From positions 2,857,501-2,921,500 of the forward strand of contig NZ_CP058364.1 of the NCBI RefSeq assembly GCF_013391805.1: a stretch of 64,000 nucleotides of DNA, in the 5' to 3' direction. The position numbers and the translations under genes were made by a program. The notes under the pieces were generated by a model. It did not search any database. It worked only from the letters and a program-made list of their open reading frames with translations, and was not told where the DNA came from. The stretch comes from Galbibacter sp. BG1. GTDB taxonomy: Bacteria; Bacteroidota; Bacteroidia; Flavobacteriales; Flavobacteriaceae. Numbering within the stretch: the stretch's first letter is position 1; every line of letters starts with the position of its first letter. This document shows positions 39,688 to 47,133 of the stretch, one piece after another.

Positions 39688-40506
39688 TTAATACTGTTCC
39701 TCTTCATTAGGGAAATCGCTACTTTTTACATCGTTTACATATTGGGAAATCGCATGGGTCATTTCGTCATAGAGGTTCATATAGCGACGCAGAAACCGAG
39801 GATGAAATTCATGGGTCATCCCCAATAAATCGTGTAGCACCAACACTTGGCCGTCAACACCATTTCCTGCACCAATGCCAATTACGGGAATGGAAACCGA
39901 TGCGGCTACTTCTTCAGCCAGTTTTGCTGGGATTTTCTCTAAAACGATAGCAAAACATCCCGCTTTTTCCAGTAATTTGGCATCTTCTTTCAATTTAATA
40001 GCCTCTTCTTCCTCTTTAGCCCGAACAGTGTAGGTACCAAATTTATAAATAGACTGCGGGGTAAGTCCTAAATGTCCCATAACTGGAATTCCGGCGTGAA
40101 GAATACGTTTTATGGATTCTTTTATTTCTTTTCCACCTTCGAGTTTTACGGCATGTGCACCGCTTTCCTTCATTATTCGAATGGCAGAACGCAAAGCTTC
40201 TTTGGGATCTGATTGATAGCTACCAAAAGGTAAATCCACTACCACCAAAGCTCTATTGATAGCCCTTATCACCGAAGAGGCATGATAAATCATTTGGTCT
40301 AAGGTAATGGGAAGCGTAGTTTCGTGCCCGGCCATGACATTGCTGGCAGAATCCCCTACTAGAATTACATCAATACCCGCACCGTCAACAATTTTAGCCA
40401 TAGAAAAATCGTAAGCCGTTAGCATGGAAATTTTTTCACCATGTTGTTTCATTTCAATGAGCGATTTAACGGTAACTCTTTTATATTCTTTCTTTGCAAC
40501 TGACAT
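39688..40506 (-). CDS. panB: 3-methyl-2-oxobutanoate hydroxymethyltransferase (ketopantoate hydroxymethyltransferase)
   Basis: 272 residues from the ATG at 40504-40506 ([19 protein letters not shown]). A longer in-frame start at 40542 would add 12 unconserved residues. Visible motifs: [38 protein letters not shown] (Mg2+ and substrate binding), GHLGLTPQS and [15 protein letters not shown]. It transfers a hydroxymethyl group from 5,10-methylene-THF to 2-oxoisovalerate, the first step of pantothenate and CoA synthesis, and draws on the valine precursor made by the ilv operon in this window. Confidence 0.95.
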   Translation of the reverse strand: MSVAKKEYKRVTVKSLIEMKQHGEKISMLTAYDFSMAKIVDGAGIDVILVGDSASNVMAGHETTLPITLDQMIYHASSVIRAINRALVVVDLPFGSYQSDPKEALRSAIRIMKESGAHAVKLEGGKEIKESIKRILHAGIPVMGHLGLTPQSIYKFGTYTVRAKEEEEAIKLKEDAKLLEKAGCFAIVLEKIPAKLAEEVAASVSIPVIGIGAGNGVDGQVLVLHDLLGMTHEFHPRFLRRYMNLYDEMTHAISQYVNDVKSSDFPNEEEQY

Positions 40507-40761
40507 ACGAAATAATTTAGAGTGTAAAATTACAGTTTTCAAAAGAAATTTTACAGCGATTAGGGTTTTTATTCCTCCAACGACCGTTTCTTGCTCTTTT
40601 TCTCCTTGTTTTAAGAGTTGGTAGTTAGATCAAATTCTACTGAGGAGCAAGTTTCTGTGATTTCTCTTCTGAGGCTTCGGGATGGAAATGACTGGCACCG
40701 TACTTTATACTTAATACATTGTACTTTGTACTTCTTGCTTCAAATCAAATCATTCCTAATC

Positions 40762-40802
40762 GGGAGATCGCCACAGGACTTCGTCCTTCGCGAAGACGAT
40801 TA
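40762..40802. repeat. GAGATCGCCACAG / CTTCGCGAAG hairpin repeat, copy 1
   Basis: GAGATCGCCACAG followed by CGTCCTTCGCGAAGACGAT, where GTCTTCGCGAAGGACG-type inverted arms form a hairpin. The same pair of blocks recurs at about 48298-48350 with an inserted spacer. Confidence 0.6.
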
Positions 40803-40855
40803 GATTGAATTGGAGAAAACGGAGAAGTGATAAAAGAAACACCAAACTCAATTTA

Positions 40856-40998
40856 CGTCATTACGAGCGGAACGAAGTGAAGCGTGGTCCCGCCTGCTAG
40901 GTGGTCAGGAATCTCCTGATTGAATACTGCATGTTGGAAATAAGTTTGCAGTCATGTCGATATCGACCTTTAGCGTCGGTAGAGACATCCCATCCTAC
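40856..40998. repeat. Dispersed ACGAGCG...CGTGG / CATTTCGA repeat, copy A1
   Basis: Starts CGTCATTACGAGCGGAACG, then GTGAAGCGTGGTCCCGCC and AGGAATCTCCTGATTG. The second half resembles GTCAT-TCGA...GAGACATCCCATCCT. Full or partial relatives lie at 46817, 48212 and 51010. Confidence 0.75.
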
Positions 40999-41214
40999 TA
41001 AGGGCAAGTTTATGAGATTACTCTCCCAAGGTTTCGGGATTGAAATGACTGGCTACCTACTTTGTACTTTAAATCAAATTACCCAAATAACAGCATCTAC
41101 CAACCATCAACTAAAAGCTCAAAACCCAGAAACCATTCCATTTCACAAACTAACATCAACCTTTTAGAAATATAACTTGCGGTAGACAGCATTTATAGTA
41201 TTTTTGGAGTTCAT

Positions 41215-42036
41215 ATGTTGCCGAAAAAATCCATGATACCTATTGATGACTTATTAAATACAGCTGTAAAAGCTTCCCTAGAAGCCGGTGCTGAGATTTT
41301 GAAGGTTTACGAAAGGGACGATGTTGAAGTCTCCTCTAAACAGGATAATTCTCCGATTACGTTGGCCGACAAAAATGCAAATCGGATTATTGTAAGTCAT
41401 TTACAAGAAACGGGCATTCCGATTATCAGTGAAGAAAGTAAGGCTTTGGATTACGAAGAGCGGAAAAAATGGAAGCGTTGTTGGATTGTAGATCCGTTGG
41501 ACGGTACCAAGGAATTCATCAAAAGAAACGGAGAGTTTACGGTCAATATTGCTTTAGTGGAAGACGGAGCCCCAATTTTAGGGGTAATTTATGTGCCAGT
41601 GACTAAAATGCTATATTTTTCAGATGTGAAAAAGAAAAAAGCCTTCCGTTTGCGATTGGAACATTTTTCAGAAGGTTATAAAACGTTAGCAAAAGAGTTG
41701 CCTCAAAAAAGGGAATTGACTTCCGAAGTAAAAATAGTGGGAAGCCGTTCTCATTTTTCTTCGGAAACAAAGAAATATATTGAGAAATTAAATGATGATG
41801 GAAAGAATATCACCTTCGTTTCGGTGGGCAGTTCGCTGAAATTTTGTTTATTGGCGGAAGGAAAAGCAAATGTATACCCAAGATTTTCGCCTACCATGGA
41901 ATGGGACACCGCTGCGGGGCATGCAATTTGTAAGGCGGTAGGTTTTGAAGTATTGCATAGCGAGACCAAAAAACCATTAACCTATAATAAAAAAGAGCTG
42001 GTAAACCCATCTTTTGTTTGTGAAACTCGATTTTGA
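41215..42036 (+). CDS. cysQ: 3'(2'),5'-bisphosphate nucleotidase
   Basis: 273 residues from the ATG at 41215; an in-frame ATG at 41233 (MIPIDDLLNTAV) is equally plausible. Inositol monophosphatase-fold metal site residues are visible: ITLADKNAN, ISEESK, WIVDPLDGTKEFIKRNGEF and EWDTAAGHAICKAVGFEV. It hydrolyses 3'-phosphoadenosine 5'-phosphate (PAP), the by-product of PAPS use, to AMP. It heads the sulfate-activation group DUF2061-cysC-cysD-cysN on the same strand. Confidence 0.93.
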   Translation: MLPKKSMIPIDDLLNTAVKASLEAGAEILKVYERDDVEVSSKQDNSPITLADKNANRIIVSHLQETGIPIISEESKALDYEERKKWKRCWIVDPLDGTKEFIKRNGEFTVNIALVEDGAPILGVIYVPVTKMLYFSDVKKKKAFRLRLEHFSEGYKTLAKELPQKRELTSEVKIVGSRSHFSSETKKYIEKLNDDGKNITFVSVGSSLKFCLLAEGKANVYPRFSPTMEWDTAAGHAICKAVGFEVLHSETKKPLTYNKKELVNPSFVCETRF

Positions 42037-42078
42037 GAACCAGCCTTGTGCTGGAAACTCAAAATTGAAAGTTGAACA

Positions 42079-42118
42079 AATCCCGCTATTTTCAGCGGGA
42101 TCTAAAATTTAATCTTTT
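42079..42118 (+). terminator. Hairpin after cysQ
   Basis: ATCCCGCT (42080-42087) pairs with AGCGGGAT (42094-42101), and a T-run appears about 12 nt further on. It may separate cysQ from the genes that follow, or be a partial terminator. Confidence 0.5.
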
Positions 42119-42133
42119 TTTGTTGAAGTGAAA

Positions 42134-42274
42134 ATGAGTTATTTTTATGTTCTTTTGAAATGTTTTTTCCTGTCTGCATTCGGAGTGGTGAACTGGTTGG
42201 GTTTGTTTTTTCATCAATTGAAATCGACGGAGGAGATTCATGAATCCCTTGTGGGAAAAATAAAAAAGGAGTGA
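42134..42274 (+). CDS. Small putative membrane protein (46 aa)
   Basis: ATG at 42134 to TGA at 42272-42274. The sequence has one hydrophobic segment (CFFLSAFGVVNWLGLFF, about residues 10-26) followed by a charged tail (HQLKSTEEIHESLVGKIKKE). No family was recognised. The placement between cysQ and the DUF2061 gene, in the same direction, and the clean amphipathic layout make it more likely to be real than random. There is no recognisable ribosome-binding site. Confidence 0.45.
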   Translation: MSYFYVLLKCFFLSAFGVVNWLGLFFHQLKSTEEIHESLVGKIKKE

Positions 42275-42327
42275 ACTAAAAAATGAACAGACTGTTTTAA
42301 ATTATATTGATTTGAGTTCTTGAATGA

Positions 42328-42741
42328 ATGCAAGATAAAAGTAGAAAAAGACACATAGCCAAAGCCATTACCTGGCGGATAGTAGGTACTATAGATACAA
42401 TTTTATTGTCGTGGATAATTTCGGGTAATCCCTTTACAGGATTAAAAATTGGCTTCGCAGAAGTGATTACAAAAATGATTTTGTATTATTTTCACGAGCG
42501 TATTTGGTTTAAAGCCAATGTTCCCGAAAGTAAAAAGCGTCATTTATATAAAACGCTTACTTGGCGGGTCCTGGGAACGATTGATACCATGCTGCTGGCT
42601 TGGATAATTTCGGGTAATCCGCTTACAGGGTTAAAGATTGGCTTTGCGGAAGTGGTTACAAAAATGATATTATATTATCTGCACGAACGGACATGGTATA
42701 AAATTAATTTCGGATTGGATAAACGTAAAAGCAACGCATAA
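42328..42741 (+). CDS. Tandem DUF2061 membrane protein in the sulfate-activation operon
   Basis: 137 residues made of two near-identical about 57-residue copies: KRHIAKAITWRIVGTIDT...FHERIWFK and KRHLYKTLTWRVLGTIDT...LHERTWYK. Each copy carries two short hydrophobic helices (ILLSWIISGNPFTGLKIGFA, then EVITKMILYYFHE), giving four membrane-seeking segments. DUF2061 has no proven function but is often found next to cysC/cysD/cysN, as here. It ends 2 bp before cysC. Confidence 0.85.
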   Translation: MQDKSRKRHIAKAITWRIVGTIDTILLSWIISGNPFTGLKIGFAEVITKMILYYFHERIWFKANVPESKKRHLYKTLTWRVLGTIDTMLLAWIISGNPLTGLKIGFAEVVTKMILYYLHERTWYKINFGLDKRKSNA

Positions 42742-42743
42742 AA

Positions 42744-43334
42744 GTGGGAGAGGATTTATATCCATATCAATTTAAAACAACGCAAGAGGACCGCAATTTG
42801 TTAAGCGGACACCGTTCGTTGCTTATTTGGTTTACCGGATTATCGGGTTCGGGCAAATCCACTATTGCCGATGCGTTGGAGCAAAAATTAATTTCAGAAA
42901 AAGTACGCACTATGGTTTTGGATGGTGATAATGTGAGAGGAAGTTTGTGCAAAGGGTTGGATTTCAGTGCGGAAGATCGTTCTGAAAATCTACGCAGGGT
43001 TGCCGAAATAGCTGATTTATTATTGAAATCTGGAGCGGTTGTTTTGGCAAGTTTCGTATCACCCTACAAAAAAGATAGAGAATATGTAGAAAAGACAATA
43101 AAACCTAATATATTTGTCGAAGTATTTGTAAATACAAGCTTGGAAACCTGCAAAAATAGAGACCCAAAAGGCTTGTACAAAAGGGCAGAAGAAGGTGTTT
43201 TAAAAAACTTAACTGGGTTTAATGCTCCTTATGAAATCCCAGAAGCGGCGGATGTGGTTGTGGAAGAAAATGATAGTGTGGCGGAAGCCGTTGAAAAAAT
43301 ATATAACAAAGTAAAAGATAAATTATACCTCTAA
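42744..43334 (+). CDS. cysC: Adenylyl-sulfate (APS) kinase
   Basis: 196 residues, GTG start 2 bp after the DUF2061 stop codon. Walker A is FTGLSGSGKST. Family motifs LDGDNVRGSLCKGLDFS, DRSENLRRVAEIA, and LASFVSPYKKDREYV follow. It phosphorylates APS to PAPS, the activated sulfate used for sulfotransfer or reduction. It abuts cysD with no spacer (TAA then ATG), so tight co-expression is expected. Confidence 0.95.
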   Translation: MGEDLYPYQFKTTQEDRNLLSGHRSLLIWFTGLSGSGKSTIADALEQKLISEKVRTMVLDGDNVRGSLCKGLDFSAEDRSENLRRVAEIADLLLKSGAVVLASFVSPYKKDREYVEKTIKPNIFVEVFVNTSLETCKNRDPKGLYKRAEEGVLKNLTGFNAPYEIPEAADVVVEENDSVAEAVEKIYNKVKDKLYL

Positions 43335-44240
43335 ATGAGTAAGTATTATTTAAATTATTTAGACGAATTAGAATCGGAAGCAATTTATGTTCTTAGGGAA
43401 GTATGGGCACAGTTTGACAATCCGGTTATTTTATTTTCCGGAGGAAAGGATTCTATTGTAGTGACCCATTTGGCTAAAAAAGCATTCTACCCTGCAAAGA
43501 TTCCGTTTGCCTTGATGCACGTGGATACGGGACATAATTTTCCAGAGACCATTAAATTCCGCGACGATTTAATAGAAAGTCTCGGCGTCCGACTTATAGT
43601 TGGTTCGGTTCAAGAATCTATTGACCAAGGACGTGTGGCAGAAGAGAAAGGGAAAAACGCCACGCGTAATGCGTTGCAGATTACCACTTTGTTGGATGCT
43701 ATTGAAGATAATAAAGTTGACTGTGCTATTGGTGGTGGTCGCCGTGATGAAGAAAAAGCACGTGCCAAGGAGCGTTTCTTCTCTCATCGGGATGATTTCG
43801 GTCAGTGGGATCCTAAAAACCAGCGTCCGGAATTGTGGAATATATTTAACGGAAAGCAATTCGAAGGAGAGCATTTCAGGGCTTTTCCTATCAGTAATTG
43901 GACAGAGATGGATGTTTGGAACTACATCAACAGGGAAAACATTCAAATTCCGTCCTTGTATTTCGCTCACGAGCGCAAAGTAGTTTGGAGAAGCAATTCG
44001 TGGATTCCGTATTCTGAATTCCTTCAGTTAGAAGAAAATGAAGAAGTGGTAAGTAAGAAAATCCGTTTTCGAACTTTAGGTGATATTACCATTACCGGAG
44101 GAATAGAAAGTGATGCCGATACTGTTGAAAAAATAGCGCAGGAAGTATCTGCCATGCGACAAACCGAGCGCGGTAACCGTTCCGACGACAAGCGTTCTGA
44201 AACCGCCATGGAAGACCGGAAAAGACAGGGGTATTTTTAA
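43335..44240 (+). CDS. cysD: Sulfate adenylyltransferase subunit 2
   Basis: 301 residues. The PP-loop ATP pyrophosphatase motif is LFSGGKDSIVVTHLA. The family block GGGRRDEEKARAKERFFSHRD and the C-terminal RQTERGNRSDDKRSETAMED are typical of CysD. With the GTPase CysN it makes APS from ATP and sulfate. In most genomes cysN follows immediately. Here 934 bp containing repeats and a GIY-YIG gene lie between the two. Confidence 0.96.
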   Translation: MSKYYLNYLDELESEAIYVLREVWAQFDNPVILFSGGKDSIVVTHLAKKAFYPAKIPFALMHVDTGHNFPETIKFRDDLIESLGVRLIVGSVQESIDQGRVAEEKGKNATRNALQITTLLDAIEDNKVDCAIGGGRRDEEKARAKERFFSHRDDFGQWDPKNQRPELWNIFNGKQFEGEHFRAFPISNWTEMDVWNYINRENIQIPSLYFAHERKVVWRSNSWIPYSEFLQLEENEEVVSKKIRFRTLGDITITGGIESDADTVEKIAQEVSAMRQTERGNRSDDKRSETAMEDRKRQGYF

Positions 44241-44294
44241 AGGCCCCCTATATCCCCCGAAGGACTATGTTGATAGAGCAGGTTAAACACTGTT

Positions 44295-44310
44295 GTCATG
44301 CTGAGCCTGT
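44295..44310. repeat. Partial copy of the GTCATGCTGAG-type repeat
   Basis: GTCATGCTGAGCCTGT, a truncated or diverged copy lying just before the tandem array. Confidence 0.6.
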
Positions 44311-44345
44311 TTAAAGGTGTGTTAAAAAGAGCAAGTAATAAGTCT

Positions 44346-44699
44346 TGTCATGCTGAGCTTGTCGAAGCACATTCGCAGTAACAAGCTTCATTATGTCGAA
44401 AGGATATTTAAATGAACAGAACAGAAATGTCATCCTGAGCTTGTCGAAGCATATTTGTAGCAACGCACTTATGTGTATAGTGAAGAAAATTGAAATAAAA
44501 AGATTTGAAATGTCATGCTGAGCTTGTCGAAGCACATTTGCAGTAACAAGCTTCAGTATGTCGAAAGGATATTTAAATGAACAGAACAGAAATGTCATCC
44601 TGAGCTTGTCGAAGCATATTTGTAGCAACGCACTTATGTGTATAGTTAAGAAAATTGAAATAAAAAGATTTGAAATGTCATGCTGAGCATGTCGAAGCA
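44346..44699. repeat. Tandem 165-bp repeat array built on the CTTCGACAAGCTCAG-type repeat
   Basis: Five 24-bp repeat copies at 44346, 44428, 44511, 44593 and 44676, all in the same orientation (TGTCATSCTGAGC then WTGTCGAAGCA). They are spaced alternately 82 and 83 bp. The two kinds of spacer alternate, so the true unit is 165 bp (two full copies plus the start of a third). Spacers of the same kind are nearly identical. Confidence 0.9.
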
Positions 44700-44711
44700 T
44701 AATTTATTAAA

Positions 44712-45071
44712 ATGAAAATTTATTATGTCTATATATTGCAATGTAAAGACGATTCTTACTATATAGGAATAACTTCAAATCTTTTAGGTAGAATTGTGAG
44801 TCATAATGAAGGGAAGAAAAAGGATGCTTATACATATACCAGAAGACCTGTAGAATTAAAATGGTTTGCCGAATTCACTGATGTAAATTTAGCAATAAAA
44901 AAAGAAAAACAATTGAAAGGCTGGAGTAGAAGGAAGAAAAAAGCTTTGATTGAAGAGGATTGGGATAGGTTGATAGAGTTTTCAAGGAATTATAAGGAAT
45001 TTGGGAATGGAAGCCCTTCGACTCCCGAAGCTTCGGGACAAGGTGACATAGAGATTTCAAATGAAAAATAA
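44712..45071 (+). CDS. GIY-YIG superfamily nuclease (UPF0213/YhbQ-like), repeat-bracketed
   Basis: 119 residues. The GIY-YIG core is visible: YYVYILQC (first strand) and YYIGITSNLLGRIVSHNEG (YIG motif, catalytic Arg and His region). Next are RRPVELKWFAEF and AIKKEKQLKGWSRRKKKALI with the metal-binding Glu. The core ends near residue 95. The last about 20 residues (GSPSTPEASGQGDIEIS) are the translation of a genomic repeat containing TCCCGAAGCTTCGGGA, so the repeat has invaded the 3' end of the gene. A 24-bp repeat lies 12 bp before the start codon, and an inverted copy lies 8 bp after the stop codon. Nuclease activity and any role in moving the repeat are inferred. Confidence 0.85.
   Translation: MKIYYVYILQCKDDSYYIGITSNLLGRIVSHNEGKKKDAYTYTRRPVELKWFAEFTDVNLAIKKEKQLKGWSRRKKKALIEEDWDRLIEFSRNYKEFGNGSPSTPEASGQGDIEISNEK
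45023..45038. repeat. TCCCGAAGCTTCGGGA palindrome inside the GIY-YIG gene
   Basis: A perfect 16-bp palindrome flanked by CCTTCGAC and CAAGGTGACAT. It is related to copies near 46436, 46558 and 48171 outside genes. Confidence 0.8.
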
Positions 45072-45079
45072 GGGTGAGA

Positions 45080-45102
45080 TGCTTCGACAAGCTCAGCATG
45101 AC
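45080..45102. repeat. Inverted copy of the CTTCGACAAGCTCAG-type repeat downstream of the GIY-YIG gene
   Basis: GCTTCGACAAGCTCAG followed by CATGAC, the reverse complement of the repeats at 44346-44699. Together with the copy at 44676-44699 it brackets the nuclease gene as inverted ends. Confidence 0.9.
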
Positions 45103-45174
45103 CTCTTAAAAAACAAAATAGACAAAAAAAAGAAAGCGAAATAAAATTCGAATTAATTCGCATTAATTAGTGAC

Positions 45175-46431
45175 ATGCAGATAGACAACAACCAATTACT
45201 AAGATTTACCACAGCGGGAAGTGTGGACGATGGAAAAAGTACGTTAATAGGAAGGCTTTTATTTGATTCCAAATCGATTTTCGAGGATCAGTTGGAAGCG
45301 ATTGAAAGTACCAGTAAGAAAAAAGGTCATAATGGAGTAGATTTAGCTTTGTTTACCGACGGATTAAGGGACGAGCGCGAACAAGGAATCACCATTGATG
45401 TGGCATACCGCTACTTTACCACGCCTAAGCGTAAGTTTATCATTGCTGATACGCCCGGTCATATTCAATATACCAGAAATATGATTACGGGAGCCTCAAC
45501 GGCCAACGCCGCCATTATTTTGGTGGATGCGCGCCATGGGGTTATCGAACAAACTAAGCGACATGCTTTTATTGCATCTTTGTTACAGATTCCGCATATT
45601 ATTGTGTGTATCAACAAAATGGATTTGGTGGAGTTTAAAGAAGAAGCATACGATAAAATTATCGCTCAGTTCGAAGAGTTTTCTTCAAAATTATTGGTAA
45701 AAGACGTACGTTTTATTCCAATTAGTGCCTTATTGGGCGACAATGTGGTAAAGCGCTCTGAAAATATGGGTTGGTACCAAGGCGCACCTTTGTTACATAC
45801 CTTGGAAACCATGCATATAAGCAGCGATATTAATAAAGTGGATGCTCGTTTTCCTGTGCAAACTGTGTTGAGACCACAAAGCGACGAACATAGGGATTAT
45901 CGCGGATACGCAGGTAGAATTGCCAGCGGAATCTTTAGAAAAGGTGATGAAATTACCGTGATGCCATCAGGTTTTACCTCAAAGATAAAATCGATAGATA
46001 CTTTTGAAAATGAATTGGAAGAAGCTTATGCACCAATGTCAGTTTCTATTACTTTGGAAGATGATATAGACATTAGCCGTGGGGATATGATTGTGCGAAC
46101 AAAAAACAAACCCGAGTCGTCTCAAGATTTGGAAGTGATGTTATGTTGGTTGAACAATGAAGCCGCCAAACCGAGGACCAAATATGTAGTAAGGCATACA
46201 TCCAATGAGCAGATGGCGATGGTAAAAGAGGTTATTTATAAGATTGATATCAATACTTTAGCCAGAAGCAGTGAAGATAAAGAAATGGGGATGAACGATA
46301 TCTGCAAGGTAAAATTACGAACCACCAAGCCATTATTGTTCGATTCATACAGAGAAAACCGAAACACCGGAAGCTTAATCCTAGTCGACCCCGCGACAAA
46401 CCAAACCGTTGCTGCAGGTATGATTGTGTAA
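45175..46431 (+). CDS. cysN: Sulfate adenylyltransferase subunit 1 (GTPase)
   Basis: 418 residues, EF-Tu-like translational GTPase fold. G1 is GSVDDGKSTLIGRLL, the switch region LRDEREQGITIDVAY, G3 DTPGHIQYTRNM and G4 NKMD. Beta-barrel domains follow (about 230-418). GTP hydrolysis drives APS formation by CysD. It is the non-fused form, since the APS kinase is the separate cysC gene upstream. It should be co-transcribed with cysD unless the inserted repeat block terminates or processes the message. Confidence 0.96.
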   Translation: MQIDNNQLLRFTTAGSVDDGKSTLIGRLLFDSKSIFEDQLEAIESTSKKKGHNGVDLALFTDGLRDEREQGITIDVAYRYFTTPKRKFIIADTPGHIQYTRNMITGASTANAAIILVDARHGVIEQTKRHAFIASLLQIPHIIVCINKMDLVEFKEEAYDKIIAQFEEFSSKLLVKDVRFIPISALLGDNVVKRSENMGWYQGAPLLHTLETMHISSDINKVDARFPVQTVLRPQSDEHRDYRGYAGRIASGIFRKGDEITVMPSGFTSKIKSIDTFENELEEAYAPMSVSITLEDDIDISRGDMIVRTKNKPESSQDLEVMLCWLNNEAAKPRTKYVVRHTSNEQMAMVKEVIYKIDINTLARSSEDKEMGMNDICKVKLRTTKPLLFDSYRENRNTGSLILVDPATNQTVAAGMIV

Positions 46432-46432
46432 T

Positions 46433-46620
46433 CCTGTCCCGATGCTTCGGGAGTTTCAGGATCTTCAAATGTCACCCTGAAACTTGTGCTGAACGCAGCT
46501 TCAGTATGTCGAAGGGTAATTAATGAATCCAGCTTCAGCACTTTACCTGTCATGCTGTCCCGAAGCTTCGGGAGTCGAAGTATGAGCGCCTGTGCTGAAC
46601 GTAGCTTCAGTATTTCAAAG
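46433..46620. repeat. Palindromic CCCGAAGCTTCGGG repeat cluster after cysN
   Basis: Two hairpin copies (CCCGATGCTTCGGG at about 46438 and CCCGAAGCTTCGGG at about 46559) are joined by GTCACCCTGAAACTTGTGCTGAACGC-like segments (given here only as related to GTCATGCTGAG) and CAGCTTCAGTATGTCGAAG blocks. A related cluster lies at 48073-48192. Confidence 0.75.
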
Positions 46621-46816
46621 CATTGTGTACATTAAGTGTTATGCAGATACCAGAATTCAGCAGCCACTAGTGGTGAGTGTTCAGTAGGTAATAAATTACT
46701 GCCGACTGCGACTGTCAACTGTTTACTATAAAACTTAGGCACTTTGTACCTGCGCAACCGCATCATCAACCTAATTAACAGGCAACTCAATCAAGCAATT
46801 TACGAATTCCGATTTC

Positions 46817-46964
46817 CGTCATTACGAGCGGAACGAAGTGAAGCGTGGTTCCGCCCCCCGGCAGGCAGGAATCTCCTAATTGGCAACTGGGGGGTCGGAA
46901 GATGGAAAGGATTGTTAAGTCATTTCGATGACGACCGGAAGGATAGGCAGAGAAATCCCATCCT
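46817..46964. repeat. Dispersed ACGAGCG...CGTGG / CATTTCGA repeat, copy A2
   Basis: Starts CGTCATTACGAGCGGAACG, continues GGAATCTCCTAATTGG, then GTCATTTCGATGACGACCGG and GCAGAGAAATCCCATCCT. The first part is near-identical to A1 and the second part near-identical to A4. Confidence 0.8.
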
Positions 46965-47133
46965 GTTCTGGAAGTACAAGGTTAGAAATACAAAGTACGA
47001 AGTTGCATGTTTGAAGTGTCTAGTTCAACCTTACTGAACACTGATTACTGGCCACTGCCCACTTCAACCTCTTTGTACCTCGTACTTCCTACTTCGTACT
47101 TTTTAAAGACTTCTCCTCATTAGAATTCATGTT

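Larger units (their letters stand above)
40507..41214. other. Repeat-filled intergenic region
   Basis: About 700 bp with no convincing gene. It contains degenerate 7-bp repeats (about 40695-40740, TACTTTG variants), a short hairpin repeat with CGTCCTTCGCGAAGACGAT ending near 40801, and one copy of the dispersed 145-bp repeat (40856-40998). The short ORFs here read through these repeats and are not supported. Confidence 0.7.
46432..47133. other. Repeat-filled intergenic region after cysN
   Basis: About 700 bp without a supported gene. It holds TCCCGAAGCTTCGGGA-type repeats with CTTCAGTATGTCGAAG pieces (46433-46625), the dispersed repeat A2 (46817-46964), CTGNNNA 7-bp runs (about 47036-47070) and TACTTCG 7-bp runs (about 47070-47101). 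The ORF at 46744-47037 reads through the repeat and is rejected. Confidence 0.7.

Noticed and set aside
40618-41167. Short ORFs between panB and cysQ
   Set aside because: They are composed of repeat DNA and have no recognisable domains.
44346-44699. CRISPR-like array (24-bp repeats at regular 82/83-bp spacing)
   Set aside because: Spacers alternate between two nearly identical sequences instead of being unique, spacing is too long, and no cas gene is present. It is a tandem duplication.
44311-44700. 129-aa minus-strand ORF
   Set aside because: It is the translation of the tandem repeat array (the protein itself repeats in step with the DNA) and has no family resemblance.
46744-47037. 97-aa ORF after cysN
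   Set aside because: It runs through dispersed repeat A2 and heptad sequence, and its frame is not kept in the other copies.
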